A DNA stretch of 64,000 bases from Kribbella capetownensis (GTDB lineage: Bacteria; Actinomycetota; Actinomycetes; Propionibacteriales; Kribbellaceae), in NCBI RefSeq assembly GCF_004331485.1, contig NZ_SJKD01000005.1:372001-436000 (forward strand), in the 5' to 3' direction. Each line of letters opens with the position of its first letter. Position 1 is the stretch's first letter. The notes beneath the pieces were generated by a model. It worked only from the letters and a program-made list of their open reading frames with translations. It was not told the DNA's origin and did not search any database. Below, in pieces: positions 43,279-52,357 of the stretch. The position numbers and the translations under genes are program-made.

Positions 43279-44592
43279 TTGTTCGATTTCTCTGGGTTCG
43301 GCAGTATCAACATCGAGACCGTCATCGCCGCCGTCACCCTGTTCGGCACCTCGATCGTCTGGCTGCTCGACCGCTATCTGTTGCGCCGCAAACGGCTCGT
43401 CTACCGGGTCCAGGTGGATGCGCAGATAGGGGTGCACCCGAAGCAGAACCGCGCCCGGGAAATGGTCGACGTCGAGGTGGTCCACCAGGGCACGGTGGTC
43501 CAGGATCCCAGCATCGTGCTGCTGCGGCTGGACAACGCCGGCGGCACCGACATCGACGCGCGCGACATGCAGGACAAGGTGTCGTTCGTGTTCCCGGACC
43601 GCAAGATCGTCCGGATGAAGGTGGTCGAGTCGCAGCCGGACTCGCTCGGCAAGATGCTGGAGAGCCGGATGAACCCGGCCGACTACGTTGACACCGAGAA
43701 GCTCGTGGTGCCCCGGATCGCGATCAACCGCGGCGACCACTTCAAGTTCCTGCTGGTGCTGTCCGGGAGGGGCCGCGACGTCGCCCACTCCGGCTATCTG
43801 GCCGGCGGGTCGACCGGTGGCGGGGTCTACCACGAACCACGGCCGCGCGGGCCGGGTCGCCGTACGTTGATGTTCGGTGCGACCACGCTGGTGCTGGTCG
43901 GCGCGCTGGTCGCGTTCTTCCTGGTCGACGTACTGCAGCCGCCGGACGACTGCGAGTCGGGACAGTTGCGGGTGATCGGGTCGACCGCGGTGGAGCCGAC
44001 GATGACCGAGCTGCGCAGTGCGTACGTGACCGACTGCACCCAGGCCGACATCACGATCGCGGCGAACGGCAGCCGCAGCGGCGTGCGCAGCCTCAGCGGT
44101 CTGGGTGCGCAGGACGGGACCGCTGCGAGCAAGGTGATCGCCATGTCGGACGGCCCGGCCGAGGACGCGCCCACGCTCCGCGGGGACCGATGGCGGTGGT
44201 CGTGTTCGCCGTGGTGATCAACCGGTCGGCCGCGGTGACATCGTTGACCACCGCGCAACTGCGGGCGATCTACAACGGTCAGATCACCAACTGGAAGGAC
44301 GTCGGCGGCAAGGATCTGCCGATCCGGATGGTCAGCCGGGTCGGCCCGGACTCGGGGTCGCGACGGGTGTTCCGGGAGAAGGTGCTCGGCGGAGATCAGG
44401 AGCTCGGGATCACCTCCGACGACTGCCGCACGGACGACGACGCCGCGGCCGCGAAGTACCTACAAGCTGTCGGAGACCGGGTCGCTGACCGCGACCTTCC
44501 TGGAGTACGTACGCTCGCCGCAGGCCCGCCCGATCCTCGAACGCAGCGGCCTCGTGCCCTGCGGTGATCTCCCGCCGGGGTTCTGTGGTTAG
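43279..44592 (+). pseudogene. membrane-anchored PstS-like phosphate-binding-domain protein, two compensating frameshifts
   Basis: One coding region is split over two frames. Residues from TTG 43279 (MFDFSGFGSINIETV) give an N-terminal helix, a soluble domain, a second helix (GATTLVLVGALVAFFLVDVL) and the start of a PstS-like domain (RVIGSTAVEPTMTELRSAY). Near 44188 the frame breaks; homology continues in another frame (AVVVFAVVINRSAAVTSL, IYNGQITNWKDVGG). Near 44460 (TACCTAC) it returns to the first frame and ends YKLSETGSLTATFLEYV ... GFCG at 44592. One missing base near 44188 and one extra base near 44460 explain this. Either a recent pseudogene or sequencing errors. Confidence 0.78.
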
Positions 44593-44601
44593 TCTGCGGA
44601 G

Positions 44602-45357
44602 ATGATCGTCATCGCACACCTGAGCGACCCGCATCTCGACGGTTCGGACGAGCCACGATCGCGGCTCCGGCGGATCACGTCGTACCTGAAGTCCTTCACC
44701 CGGCCGGTCGACGTCATCCTCGTCACCGGCGACCTGGCCGACCACGGCCTGGAGTCCGAGTACGCCGAAGTCGCGGCCGAGCTGTCGACGGACATCCCTG
44801 TGCTCATGCTGCCGGGCAACCATGACGTGAGTACGCCGCTTCGCGCCGGACTGGCGTCGTACGTCGACTCACCGGACGACGGGCATCCGGTGCATCAGGT
44901 CAAGGAAGCGGCCGGTGCGCGATTCGTCCTCGTCGACAGCACGGTGCCCGGTGAAGACCACGGGCTGCTGTCCAACGACTCCCTCACCTGGCTGGACGGC
45001 GTACTGCGGGAGCCCTTCGACGGGCCGGTGTTCGTGGCGATGCATCATCCACCGCTCGAGCTGCACCACCCTGTCATGGACCAGTGGATGCTCCACGATC
45101 GTGAGGGCCTCGAGACGGTCCTGACCGGGAAGACCGTCACCGCGATCCTCACCGGTCACGTGCACAACCCGATCGTCACGACGTTCGCCGGCCACCCTGT
45201 CCTCGGCGCGCCCGGCATCCGCTCCACCATTCCGCTCCCCTTCGAGCCACCGATCTCGGGCACCGGCGTCGTCGATCCCACCGCCCATCCAGGCCTCGCC
45301 CTCCACGTCCACCTCCCGGGCGAGCCGCTGCAGACCGTCTACAGGTTCCCGCTGTGA
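44602..45357 (+). CDS. calcineurin-like metallophosphoesterase (CpdA-like)
   Basis: A 251-residue phosphoesterase with the full metal set: HLSDPHLDG (DxH), VTGDLADHG (GD), MLPGNHDVS (GNHD), VAMHHPPLE and LTGHVHNP (GHxH). Length and motif order resemble cyclic-nucleotide phosphodiesterase CpdA-type enzymes, though the substrate is not certain. Starts 9 bp after the PstS-like reading frame and overlaps trmO by 4 bases. Confidence 0.88.
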   Translation: MIVIAHLSDPHLDGSDEPRSRLRRITSYLKSFTRPVDVILVTGDLADHGLESEYAEVAAELSTDIPVLMLPGNHDVSTPLRAGLASYVDSPDDGHPVHQVKEAAGARFVLVDSTVPGEDHGLLSNDSLTWLDGVLREPFDGPVFVAMHHPPLELHHPVMDQWMLHDREGLETVLTGKTVTAILTGHVHNPIVTTFAGHPVLGAPGIRSTIPLPFEPPISGTGVVDPTAHPGLALHVHLPGEPLQTVYRFPL

Positions 45358-45767
45358 CCGGCGACCTCGTGCTCCGGCCGGTCGGACGGGTCGAGTCGTC
45401 ACTCGCAACCCGTGAGGAGGCCCCACGCCAGGGCGACGAAGGCGCACCGGACGCGTGGGTCGTGTTCGACGAGTCCGTCCGCGCCGCCCTCCATGACCTC
45501 GCGCCGGGCGACGAGGTGATCCTGATCAGCTGGTTCGATCGCTCCGACCGCGACGTCCTCACTGTTCATCCTCGCGGCGACCTGTCCCGTCCGGCGACCG
45601 GCGTGTTCAGCACCCGCTCCCCCGACCGCCCGAACCCGCTCGGCCTGCACCGCGTCACGATCCTGGCGACCGACGGGCTGCGCCTGCATGTCGATCACCT
45701 GGAAGCCATCGACGGCACCCCCATCGTCGACGTCAAACCCGTTCTCGGCGACATCACCGAGCGGTGA
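45354..45767 (+). CDS. trmO: tRNA (N6-threonylcarbamoyladenosine37-N6)-methyltransferase TrmO-like
   Basis: A 137-residue protein of the TsaA/TrmO beta-barrel family: GRVESSLATREEAPRQG at the start, FSTRSPDRPNPLGLHRV and LEAIDGTPIVDVKP. Known members N6-methylate t6A37 of tRNA-Thr with SAM. The sequence is shorter than E. coli TrmO (about 235) but similar to single-domain actinobacterial forms. GTG at 45354 overlaps the phosphoesterase stop (GTGA). Confidence 0.85.
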   Translation: MTGDLVLRPVGRVESSLATREEAPRQGDEGAPDAWVVFDESVRAALHDLAPGDEVILISWFDRSDRDVLTVHPRGDLSRPATGVFSTRSPDRPNPLGLHRVTILATDGLRLHVDHLEAIDGTPIVDVKPVLGDITER

Positions 45768-45773
45768 GACGGC

Positions 45774-46064
45774 TCAGCCCCGGACGCGTTGGTGCCCGGT
45801 CGGCGCGCGGCTCGGGTACGGGCCGGTGAGGTAGGTGTTGATCTCGGCGATGGTGCCGTCGGGGTCACGGATGACATGGCGCAGGCCGTTCCAGCGGGCG
45901 ACCTCGACGCCGATCGCGATCAGCCGCAGCCGGCTCGCCCCGGAGGCGAACGGCTCGGGGCTGTCACACCGCCGCGTGTACCACGTGCCGCCCTGGTGGT
46001 AGGTCTCCACATCCGCGTGCAGCTCGTAGGTGCTGTCTGGTTCGGTGAGGTCAAACGATGTCAT
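45774..46064 (-). CDS. hypothetical protein
   Basis: A 96-residue protein I do not recognise. Segments include DVETYHQGGTWYTRRC and VARWNGLRHVIRDPDGTIAE, the latter having a conserved-looking, Asp/Gly-rich turn. No signal peptide or helix. It has a plausible ribosome-binding site (GAAGGCAGG) and converges with trmO (6 bp). Confidence 0.6.
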   Translation of the reverse strand: MTSFDLTEPDSTYELHADVETYHQGGTWYTRRCDSPEPFASGASRLRLIAIGVEVARWNGLRHVIRDPDGTIAEINTYLTGPYPSRAPTGHQRVRG

Positions 46065-46174
46065 CCGGCCTGCCTTCAGCTAGGAATCCCGCCACCGAAG
46101 TTCATCACCCGGCCCCGGTCCGGCACTGCGGCCGAAAGTCCTCGACCTTCAGGACCTGGGTCCCGAACGACGAA

Positions 46175-46202
46175 GCCCTCCGGACCGCGTGGTCCGGAGG
46201 GC
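46175..46202 (-). terminator. intrinsic-type terminator hairpin after lpd
   Basis: GCCCTCCGGACC (46175-46186) and GGTCCGGAGGGC (46191-46202) form a perfect 12-bp stem with loop GCGT. It lies 17 bp downstream of the lpd stop and is followed by TTCGTCGTT on the reverse strand. Confidence 0.85.
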
Positions 46203-46219
46203 TTGCCTGCAAGCGAAGA

Positions 46220-47617
46220 TCAGAAGTTGATCATGTGGCCCTCGAGGCCGTGGAACACTTCCTGCAGGGCCTCGCTCAGGGTCGGGTGGGCGTGCACGTT
46301 GCGGGCCAGTTCCTTGGTGGTCAGGTCCCACTTCTGTGCCAGGGTCAGCTCGGGCAGCAGTTCGGTGACCTCCGGGCCGATCAGGTGGCCGCCGAGGAGT
46401 TCGCCGTACTTGGCGTCGCTGATCACCTTGACGAAACCGGTCGGGTCGCCGAGGCCGTGCGCCTTGCCGTTCGCGGTGAACGGGAACTTCGCGACCTTGA
46501 CGTCGTGGCCCAGCTTGCGGGCCTCCTCCTCGGTGTAGCCGAAGCTGGCGATCTGCGGCTGGCAGAACGTCGCCCGCGGGATCATCGCGTAGTCGAGCTC
46601 CATCGTCTCGTGCCCGGCGATGGTCTCGGCCGCGACCACACCCATCGCCTCGGCCGCGTGCGCGAGCATCAGCTTCGCGGTCACGTCGCCGATGGCGAAG
46701 ATGTTCGGCACGTTGGTCCGGCAGAAGCCGTCGATGCCGACCGCGCCGCGCTCGGTCAGCGCGACACCGATCTTGTCCAGGCCGTAGCCGTCGACGCGCG
46801 GCTGGAAGCCGATCGCCTGCAGCACCTTGTCGGCCTCCAGCGTCTGCTGGTTGCCGTCCTTGCCCGTGACGGTGATCTTGACCTTCTCGCCGGACTCGTC
46901 GATCGAGTCGACCCTGGTCGAGGTGAGCAGGTCGACGCCGAGCTTCTTGTACGCCCGGGCCAGCTCCTTGGACACCTCGGGATCCTCGAGCGGGACGATC
47001 CGGTCCAGGAACTCGACGATCGTCACCTTCACGCCGTAGTTGGCCAGCACGTAGGCGAACTCGACGCCGATCGCGCCGGCGCCGGCGATGACGATCGAGC
47101 CCGGCAGCTCCTCGGTGAGGATCTGCTCCTCGTAGGTCACCACGCGGTCGCTCAGCTGCGTGCCCGGCAGCAGCTTGGTGGTCGCGCCGGTGGCCAGGAT
47201 GCAGTTGTCGAACGTGACGGTCTCCGACGAGCCGTCGTTCAGCGTCACGTCGAGGGTGTTGGCGTCGGTGAACGAGCCCCAGCCCTCGAACTCGGTGATG
47301 TTGTTCTTCTTCATCAGGAAGTGGACGCCCTTGACCCGGCCGTCCGCCACCTTGCGGCTGCGCTGCACCGCGGTCGGGAAGTCGAAGCTCACCTCGCCGC
47401 TGATTCCGAAGGTCTTCGCCTCCGCCCGGAAGATGTGCGCGAGCTCGGCGTTGCGCAGCAGCGCCTTGGACGGGATACAGCCCACGTTCAGGCAGACACC
47501 GCCCCAGTACTTCTTCTCGATGATGGCGGTTTTGAGCCCGAGCTGGGCGGCGCGGATCGCCGCGACGTACCCACCCGGACCCGCGCCGAGGACAACAACG
47601 TCAAAGTGCGAGGCCAT
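46220..47617 (-). CDS. lpdA: dihydrolipoyl dehydrogenase
   Basis: A 465-residue E3 component. FAD-binding VVLGAGPGGYVAAIRAAQLG, redox disulfide GGVCLNVGCIPSK, NAD loop IAGAGAIGVEFAYVLANYG and the catalytic HAHPTLSEALQE are all intact. It reoxidises dihydrolipoamide in 2-oxoacid dehydrogenase complexes and the glycine cleavage system. Full length, with a strong terminator downstream. Divergent from the peptidoglycan hydrolase gene. Contrast the paralogue at 41800, which lacks the His-Pro base. Confidence 0.94.
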   Translation of the reverse strand: MASHFDVVVLGAGPGGYVAAIRAAQLGLKTAIIEKKYWGGVCLNVGCIPSKALLRNAELAHIFRAEAKTFGISGEVSFDFPTAVQRSRKVADGRVKGVHFLMKKNNITEFEGWGSFTDANTLDVTLNDGSSETVTFDNCILATGATTKLLPGTQLSDRVVTYEEQILTEELPGSIVIAGAGAIGVEFAYVLANYGVKVTIVEFLDRIVPLEDPEVSKELARAYKKLGVDLLTSTRVDSIDESGEKVKITVTGKDGNQQTLEADKVLQAIGFQPRVDGYGLDKIGVALTERGAVGIDGFCRTNVPNIFAIGDVTAKLMLAHAAEAMGVVAAETIAGHETMELDYAMIPRATFCQPQIASFGYTEEEARKLGHDVKVAKFPFTANGKAHGLGDPTGFVKVISDAKYGELLGGHLIGPEVTELLPELTLAQKWDLTTKELARNVHAHPTLSEALQEVFHGLEGHMINF

Positions 47618-47794
47618 GAAGTGAACTTTAATCGGTCACTCCAATCGATCCGACACCACCTGCGGGCTCTGTGGCACGCCTCATGGTCACGTTCTGTAGA
47701 CGAGGGTTTCGTCCGGAGCGTTTGCCGCCTACGCTGGCCTGGCGCGGGGGTCCGTCTCCCTCCGCGCGCGTGAGGCGAGACGAATGGGGGCCTG

Positions 47795-49918
47795 ATGGTT
47801 GTGGGGAACCGTCGGGGGCTGCGATTGGCAGCACTCGGCACGCTGCTGGCAGTGGTCGCACTGCCGGCGTACGCCGATGACCCGACCCCACCGCCACCCG
47901 CGTCGGTGACGGACGTCAACCGGACCCTGGAGGAGCTGCAGGCCGAGGCCGCCGCCGTCCAGGCCGACTTCGCCAAGGCGACCATCGCCTACACCAACGC
48001 TCTCAAGGCGGCGCAGACCGCTGAGGCCGCCGCCAAGAAGGCCGAGACCGCCGCGGCCGCGTCGAAGGGCAGGGCCGACGAGCAGCGCCGCCGGCTCGGC
48101 CTGCTGACCGCGCAGGCCTACCAGCTCGGCATCCCGACCGTGATGGGTGCGGAGTCGATGCTCTGGTCGCTCGCCCCGGTCGCGGAGAACCTGCAGGAGA
48201 TCGCCGACCGCCAGACCGCGATCACCCAGCTCGGCAGCACCCAGGTCGCGCAGTACAAGACCGCGATGGCCGCTGAGTCCGAGGCGGGCCGGACCCGGTC
48301 CGAGGCCGCCGGCAAGCGGGCCGTCGCGAACGAGGCGGCCGCGAAAGCCAAGGAGCTCAGCCAGCAGGTGCAGCAGAAGGCCGCGTTCGCCGCCACAGCG
48401 ATGGAAGGCCAGGCCGCCGACCTCGACGGTGCGTCCGAGCTCTCCAGGCAGCTGCAGCTCGCCCGCAACCAGCAGGCCCTCACGCGCTGGAAGACGTACC
48501 TGACCGAGCTCACCACCGCCAAGGTCAAGCCACCGGCGGCCGCCGTACTCAAGAATCCGGCCAAGCTCCCGGCCGGCCTGAAGCCGCTGACCGCGGCCGG
48601 TGCGCCGGTGCCCGGAGCGGCGTCGACCGTCACCGGCGGGCGGACGATCCGGGTGTTGCCGGCCGAGACGATCCGCGCGGTCAACCAGGCCTTCAGCCTG
48701 CTCGGCAAGCCGTACGGCGTCGGCGCGACCGGCCCCGCGAAGTACGGCTGCCTCGGCGCGGCCCGGGTCGCATGGCAGCCGTACACGACGCTTCCCAACC
48801 TGGTCGGCAAGGTCTACCCGAACTACCAGGCAGTGCCCAAGACCCAGGTCCAGCCCGGCGATCTGCTCGTGATGGGCAGCAAGTCGCTCGGCCTCGTCCA
48901 CATCGGCGTCGCCCTCGACAACGGCGAGATGATCGCCGCCGACGAGGCCAAGGGCTCCGTGGTCGTCACCACCGTCCCGGACAACCTGTACTCCGCGCTG
49001 CGCCCGACGCTCGGCAAGCCCGCCAAGCCGCAGATCGCCCCGACCCCGAGCTCCGAGTCGTACGCCTTCCGTTGCGGCAACACCGCGACGTCGTACAACA
49101 TCGGCACCGGCGCCTGGACCTGGCCGCTGCCCGACGGCACCTACGAGATCGGGACGCCGTTCGGCCAGGCCGGCTCGATGTGGGCGACTGGCATCCACAC
49201 CGGCCAGGATTTCCCAGCCGCCGTCGGTACGCCGGTCCGAGCGGCGACATCCGGTGTCGTCCGGGTCGAGCACCCGGCCTGGGCCGGCAACCTGGTCCGG
49301 ATCGACCACGGCAACGGCCTCGAGACGCTCTACGCACACCTCAGTGCGATCGACGTCGCCGACGGTGCGCAGGTGAAGGCCGGGCAACGGATCGGTGCGG
49401 TCGGCACCGAAGGCAACTCCACCGGACCACACCTGCACTTCGAGGTCCGGCTCGGCGGCGACCCGGTCAACCCGATGCCGTTCCTGGCCACCGGGTCGGC
49501 GAGCGTCGGGTGGGGCGGCTTCAGCAACGGCATGATCCCGTCCAGCAAGCTGTGTGGCCTCGGCTCCGGCCACAAGCTCCGCTGCGACGCGGCAGCGGCG
49601 TACGCGCAACTCGCCGCCGCCTACCGCGCCCAGTTCGGCAGGACGCTGTGCATCACCGACTCGTACCGCTCCTACACCTCCCAGGTCGACCTGTACGCCC
49701 GCAAACCGTCCCTGGCCGCCCTCCCCGGTACGTCGAACCACGGCTGGGGCGTCGCGGTCGACCTGTGCGGCGGCATCGACCGGTTCGGCACCAAGCAGTA
49801 CCAGTGGATGAAGAACCACGCCGCGACGTACGGCTGGGTGCACCCGTCCTGGGCCGAGCAGGGCGGCTCCCGCGAGGAACCCTGGCACTGGGAATTCGGC
49901 AAACCGGCCAGTGCCTGA
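47795..49918 (+). CDS. multidomain peptidoglycan hydrolase: NlpC/P60-like + M23 + VanY
   Basis: A 707-residue secreted protein. A signal peptide (residues 1-28, ending AYA) precedes an Ala-rich coiled coil (about 40-235). Then three catalytic-type domains: an NlpC/P60-like domain (C319 in YGCLGA, H369 in LVHIGV, although DCSG is degraded to GCLG); an M23 peptidase (H468 and D472 in IHTGQD, H515, and H546/H548 in PHLHFE); and an M15B VanY-type carboxypeptidase (S647-x-H649 and D656, E695-PWH698). Likely cell-wall remodelling with coiled-coil-mediated control. Confidence 0.88.
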   Translation: MVVGNRRGLRLAALGTLLAVVALPAYADDPTPPPPASVTDVNRTLEELQAEAAAVQADFAKATIAYTNALKAAQTAEAAAKKAETAAAASKGRADEQRRRLGLLTAQAYQLGIPTVMGAESMLWSLAPVAENLQEIADRQTAITQLGSTQVAQYKTAMAAESEAGRTRSEAAGKRAVANEAAAKAKELSQQVQQKAAFAATAMEGQAADLDGASELSRQLQLARNQQALTRWKTYLTELTTAKVKPPAAAVLKNPAKLPAGLKPLTAAGAPVPGAASTVTGGRTIRVLPAETIRAVNQAFSLLGKPYGVGATGPAKYGCLGAARVAWQPYTTLPNLVGKVYPNYQAVPKTQVQPGDLLVMGSKSLGLVHIGVALDNGEMIAADEAKGSVVVTTVPDNLYSALRPTLGKPAKPQIAPTPSSESYAFRCGNTATSYNIGTGAWTWPLPDGTYEIGTPFGQAGSMWATGIHTGQDFPAAVGTPVRAATSGVVRVEHPAWAGNLVRIDHGNGLETLYAHLSAIDVADGAQVKAGQRIGAVGTEGNSTGPHLHFEVRLGGDPVNPMPFLATGSASVGWGGFSNGMIPSSKLCGLGSGHKLRCDAAAAYAQLAAAYRAQFGRTLCITDSYRSYTSQVDLYARKPSLAALPGTSNHGWGVAVDLCGGIDRFGTKQYQWMKNHAATYGWVHPSWAEQGGSREEPWHWEFGKPASA

Positions 49919-49954
49919 CCAGGCTTGAGCTTCGGCAACACGTACGCTGGGCGT

Positions 49955-50413
49955 GTGGCCGAGCAGAAGACTCCCGACCGCACTGATCACAACATCACGC
50001 TGGACGCTGACGACGACCGGTGGGAGTGGCGGCGGCGCATCCGGGCGAACCCGACGAAGCATCTCGTCTACCGGATCGGCGTGGGCGTGGTCGGCGGGTT
50101 GCTGCTCATTGCCGCGCCGCTGACCGGGTGGCTGCCGGGACCGGGCGGGATCCCCTTGTTCATCGCAGGTCTCGCCGTCCTCGCGAGCGAGTTCGAGTGG
50201 GCGCAGCGCCTGCTCTACAAGGTCAAGGACTGGGTCAAGGCGCTCACCGCCTGGACCGGTAAGCAGCCCGCCTGGCTGAAAATGCTCGGCTCCATCGCGC
50301 TGTTCATCTGCGTGCTGATCGCGATCTGGCTCTACCTGGCGGTCCTGGGCGTGCCTGGCTGGTTCCCGGACCCCTGGGAGAGATTCCTGGCGAGGCTGCC
50401 GCTGCTGCCCTGA
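49955..50413 (+). CDS. TIGR02611/PGPGW-type small membrane protein
   Basis: A 152-residue protein. A basic N-terminus WEWRRRIRANPTKHLVYRI precedes two hydrophobic hairpins around the signature PLTGWLPGPGGIPLFIAGLA (PGPGG). Function unknown. GTG 49955 is favoured: a -10-like TACGCT (49943-49948) ends 6 bases upstream, compatible with a leaderless transcript. TTG 49925 is the alternative. Its 3' end overlaps the converging monooxygenase gene by 82 bp. Confidence 0.82.
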   Translation: MAEQKTPDRTDHNITLDADDDRWEWRRRIRANPTKHLVYRIGVGVVGGLLLIAAPLTGWLPGPGGIPLFIAGLAVLASEFEWAQRLLYKVKDWVKALTAWTGKQPAWLKMLGSIALFICVLIAIWLYLAVLGVPGWFPDPWERFLARLPLLP

Positions 50414-51579
50414 TCGAGTGCCGGGTACGCCGGCAGTTCGATCAGGTTGCTGAACTTCCGGGCCATCCTGAGCATCTGGTTCATGAAGAACCTCGTGTTC
50501 AGAATCCGGTTCCGTGCGGTGATCCCGAACTGCGTCGCCGGGGCAAGGAACTGACCGGTCCGGCTGCCGTCCTGCGTGGTCTGCACCGCCTTGCGCAGTC
50601 GCGCTTCGTACCGCGCGAACGCCGCCCGGTAGTCGCCACGGGATTCCGCCAACTCCCCCGCCAGCACGTACGCGCCGATCACCGCCGTACTCGTACCCAA
50701 CGCACCGAACGTCGCGCCGTACCCGGCGTCGCCGAGCAACACCACCCGGCCGGTGGACCAGCGGTCCACGTGCACGCGGCTGATCGAGTCGAAGTACATC
50801 TCCGTTGCCGCGGGCAACGCGTCGAGCATCCACGGCACGTGCCAGCCGACGTCCTCGAAGTGCTCGCGGACGATGGCCTTCTGCTCGTCCAGGTTGCGCC
50901 GGTCGTAGCTGAGCTGCGGTGACTTGAAGACGAACAGTGTCTGCACCAGCGCGGGATCACGTCGATCGGCACCGACGCTCGCCAGCTTCCCGGGCACGTT
51001 GTACTGCAGCGCGTCACCGCTGATCCCGACCGTGTTCGGCGCTTCCCACCCGGCGACGTAGTAGCCGAGATGCCGCTCGGTCACCTGCTCCGGCGCGAAC
51101 GCGAGCCGCCGTACGACCGAGTGCATGCCGTCCGCCCCGATGACCAGGTCGTACGTCTCCTCCAGCCCACTCTCGAACCGCACATCGACCCCGCCCGGAT
51201 GCTCGCGCAGGCTCGCGATCGAGTCACCGAACCGGTACGACGCCTGCCCGCGGCTGTGCTCGTAGAACACCCGGGACAGGTCGGCCCGCAGTACTTCGAG
51301 CTCGCCGCCGGCGAACTCCTCCGGCATCCGCATCAACTGCCGGCCGCCCTCGTCGACGAACCGCATCGCAGTACCGCCGGTCTGCAGCGCCCGCAGATCT
51401 GGCAGTACGCCCATCTTGTCCAGGACGACCTTGTTCACCTCACCGCGGAAGTCCACGGCGTACCCACCCTGCCGGAGGGCCGGCGCGACCTCGACCACGG
51501 TCACATCGTGACCGCACCGGGCCAGCCAGAGCGCCACCGACGGACCCGCAACGCTCGCACCCGACACCAGAACCTTCAT
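50332..51579 (-). CDS. FAD-dependent monooxygenase (PheA/TfdB or TetX-like)
   Basis: A 415-residue class A flavin monooxygenase. FAD loop VLVSGASVAGPSVALWLARCG (GxGxxG variant), DG motif YDLVIGADGMHSVVRRL, and GDAGYGATFGALGTSTAVIGA near residue 290. It hydroxylates aromatic or polyketide-like substrates with NAD(P)H and O2. ATG 51579 has GGAGG 7 bases before it. Divergent from a TetR gene, with tandem operators between; probably a drug/xenobiotic-inducible pair. Confidence 0.87.
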   Translation of the reverse strand: MKVLVSGASVAGPSVALWLARCGHDVTVVEVAPALRQGGYAVDFRGEVNKVVLDKMGVLPDLRALQTGGTAMRFVDEGGRQLMRMPEEFAGGELEVLRADLSRVFYEHSRGQASYRFGDSIASLREHPGGVDVRFESGLEETYDLVIGADGMHSVVRRLAFAPEQVTERHLGYYVAGWEAPNTVGISGDALQYNVPGKLASVGADRRDPALVQTLFVFKSPQLSYDRRNLDEQKAIVREHFEDVGWHVPWMLDALPAATEMYFDSISRVHVDRWSTGRVVLLGDAGYGATFGALGTSTAVIGAYVLAGELAESRGDYRAAFARYEARLRKAVQTTQDGSRTGQFLAPATQFGITARNRILNTRFFMNQMLRMARKFSNLIELPAYPALDQGSSGSLARNLSQGSGNQPGTPRTAR

Positions 51580-51600
51580 CTGTCTGCCTCCATCATCATT

Positions 51601-51644
51601 AACTGTGTCTGTCGGACACAATAAGGTGTATGGTAGACACAGTT
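51601..51644. promoter_or_regulatory. tandem TetR operators between monooxygenase and tetR
   Basis: Two related sites 21 bp apart: TGTGTC-TGTCG-GACACA (51604-51620, perfect 6-bp arms) and GGTGTA-TGGTA-GACACA (51625-51641). The outer arms AACTGTGTCT (51601-51610) and AGACACAGTT (51635-51644) also pair perfectly over 10 bp. Position and symmetry suggest cooperative TetR binding over both promoters. Confidence 0.75.
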
Positions 51645-51667
51645 CAAGCGAATTGGGAAGGACGGCG

Positions 51668-52357
51668 ATGACGGAGCTCCTCTGGGGGCGGCAGCAGCCG
51701 CCGAGCCGCGGGCCGAAACCGGCGATGACGCTGACCGGCATCGCGGAGGCCGCGATCCGGATCGCGGATGCCGAGGGCCTCGACGCGGTCTCCATGCAGC
51801 GCGTGGCCGACGACCTGCCGGTCACCAAGATGGCGCTCTACCGCTACGTGCCCGGCAAGACCGAGCTGGTCGCGGTGATGAGCGACCTGGCAATGGGCGA
51901 GCCGCCCGAGCACCCCGGGCTGTCGTGGCGCGAGGCGTTGCACGCGTGGTCGATCGACCTGTTCGACGGCTTCAACCGCCACCCGTGGCTACTGCTGTCC
52001 ACCGTCGGAGGCCGCCCAGTGGGGCCGAACGAGGCCGCCTGGCTCGATCGCGGGGTTCAGGCCCTGACCGGCTCCGGCCTGAACGGCACCGAGCAACTCG
52101 ACTCGATCCTGGTCCTGTCCGGCCACGTCCGCACGATCGCTCTGCAGACCGCCACCATGCCCGGCGGCCGGCAGGGTCTCACCGAGGAGACCTTCACCGC
52201 TGGCTTTGCCGGGATCCTCGCCGCCGAGGCGGACCGGTTCCCGAGTCTCGTCGCCGCACTCCGGACCCCGAGCGGTCAGGAGAACCAGGGACTCGAGTTC
52301 GGTCTCGACCGCATCCTTGACGGCCTCGAACTGCTGATCAGTGCACGGCAGGACTGA
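51668..52357 (+). CDS. TetR family transcriptional regulator
   Basis: A 229-residue regulator. HTH region IAEAAIRIADAEGLDAVSMQ with VADDLPVTKMALYRYVPGKT. The C-terminal ligand domain resembles the TetR_C_11-type group. ATG 51668 follows GGGAAGGAC. Divergent from a flavin monooxygenase across two operators, so it likely represses both. Its last 20 bases overlap the converging AraC gene. Confidence 0.88.
   Translation: MTELLWGRQQPPSRGPKPAMTLTGIAEAAIRIADAEGLDAVSMQRVADDLPVTKMALYRYVPGKTELVAVMSDLAMGEPPEHPGLSWREALHAWSIDLFDGFNRHPWLLLSTVGGRPVGPNEAAWLDRGVQALTGSGLNGTEQLDSILVLSGHVRTIALQTATMPGGRQGLTEETFTAGFAGILAAEADRFPSLVAALRTPSGQENQGLEFGLDRILDGLELLISARQD

Noticed and set aside
47618..47794. possible c-di-AMP (ydaO) riboswitch before the peptidoglycan hydrolase
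   Set aside because: Such genes often carry one in Actinobacteria, but I do not see its conserved core; the 177 bp hold only a GC-rich inverted repeat near 47742-47767 and a TACGCT -10-like box.
47729..50833. 1034-codon antisense frame over the peptidoglycan hydrolase
   Set aside because: Same shadow effect; the forward strand has complete domain motifs and the antisense translation has none.
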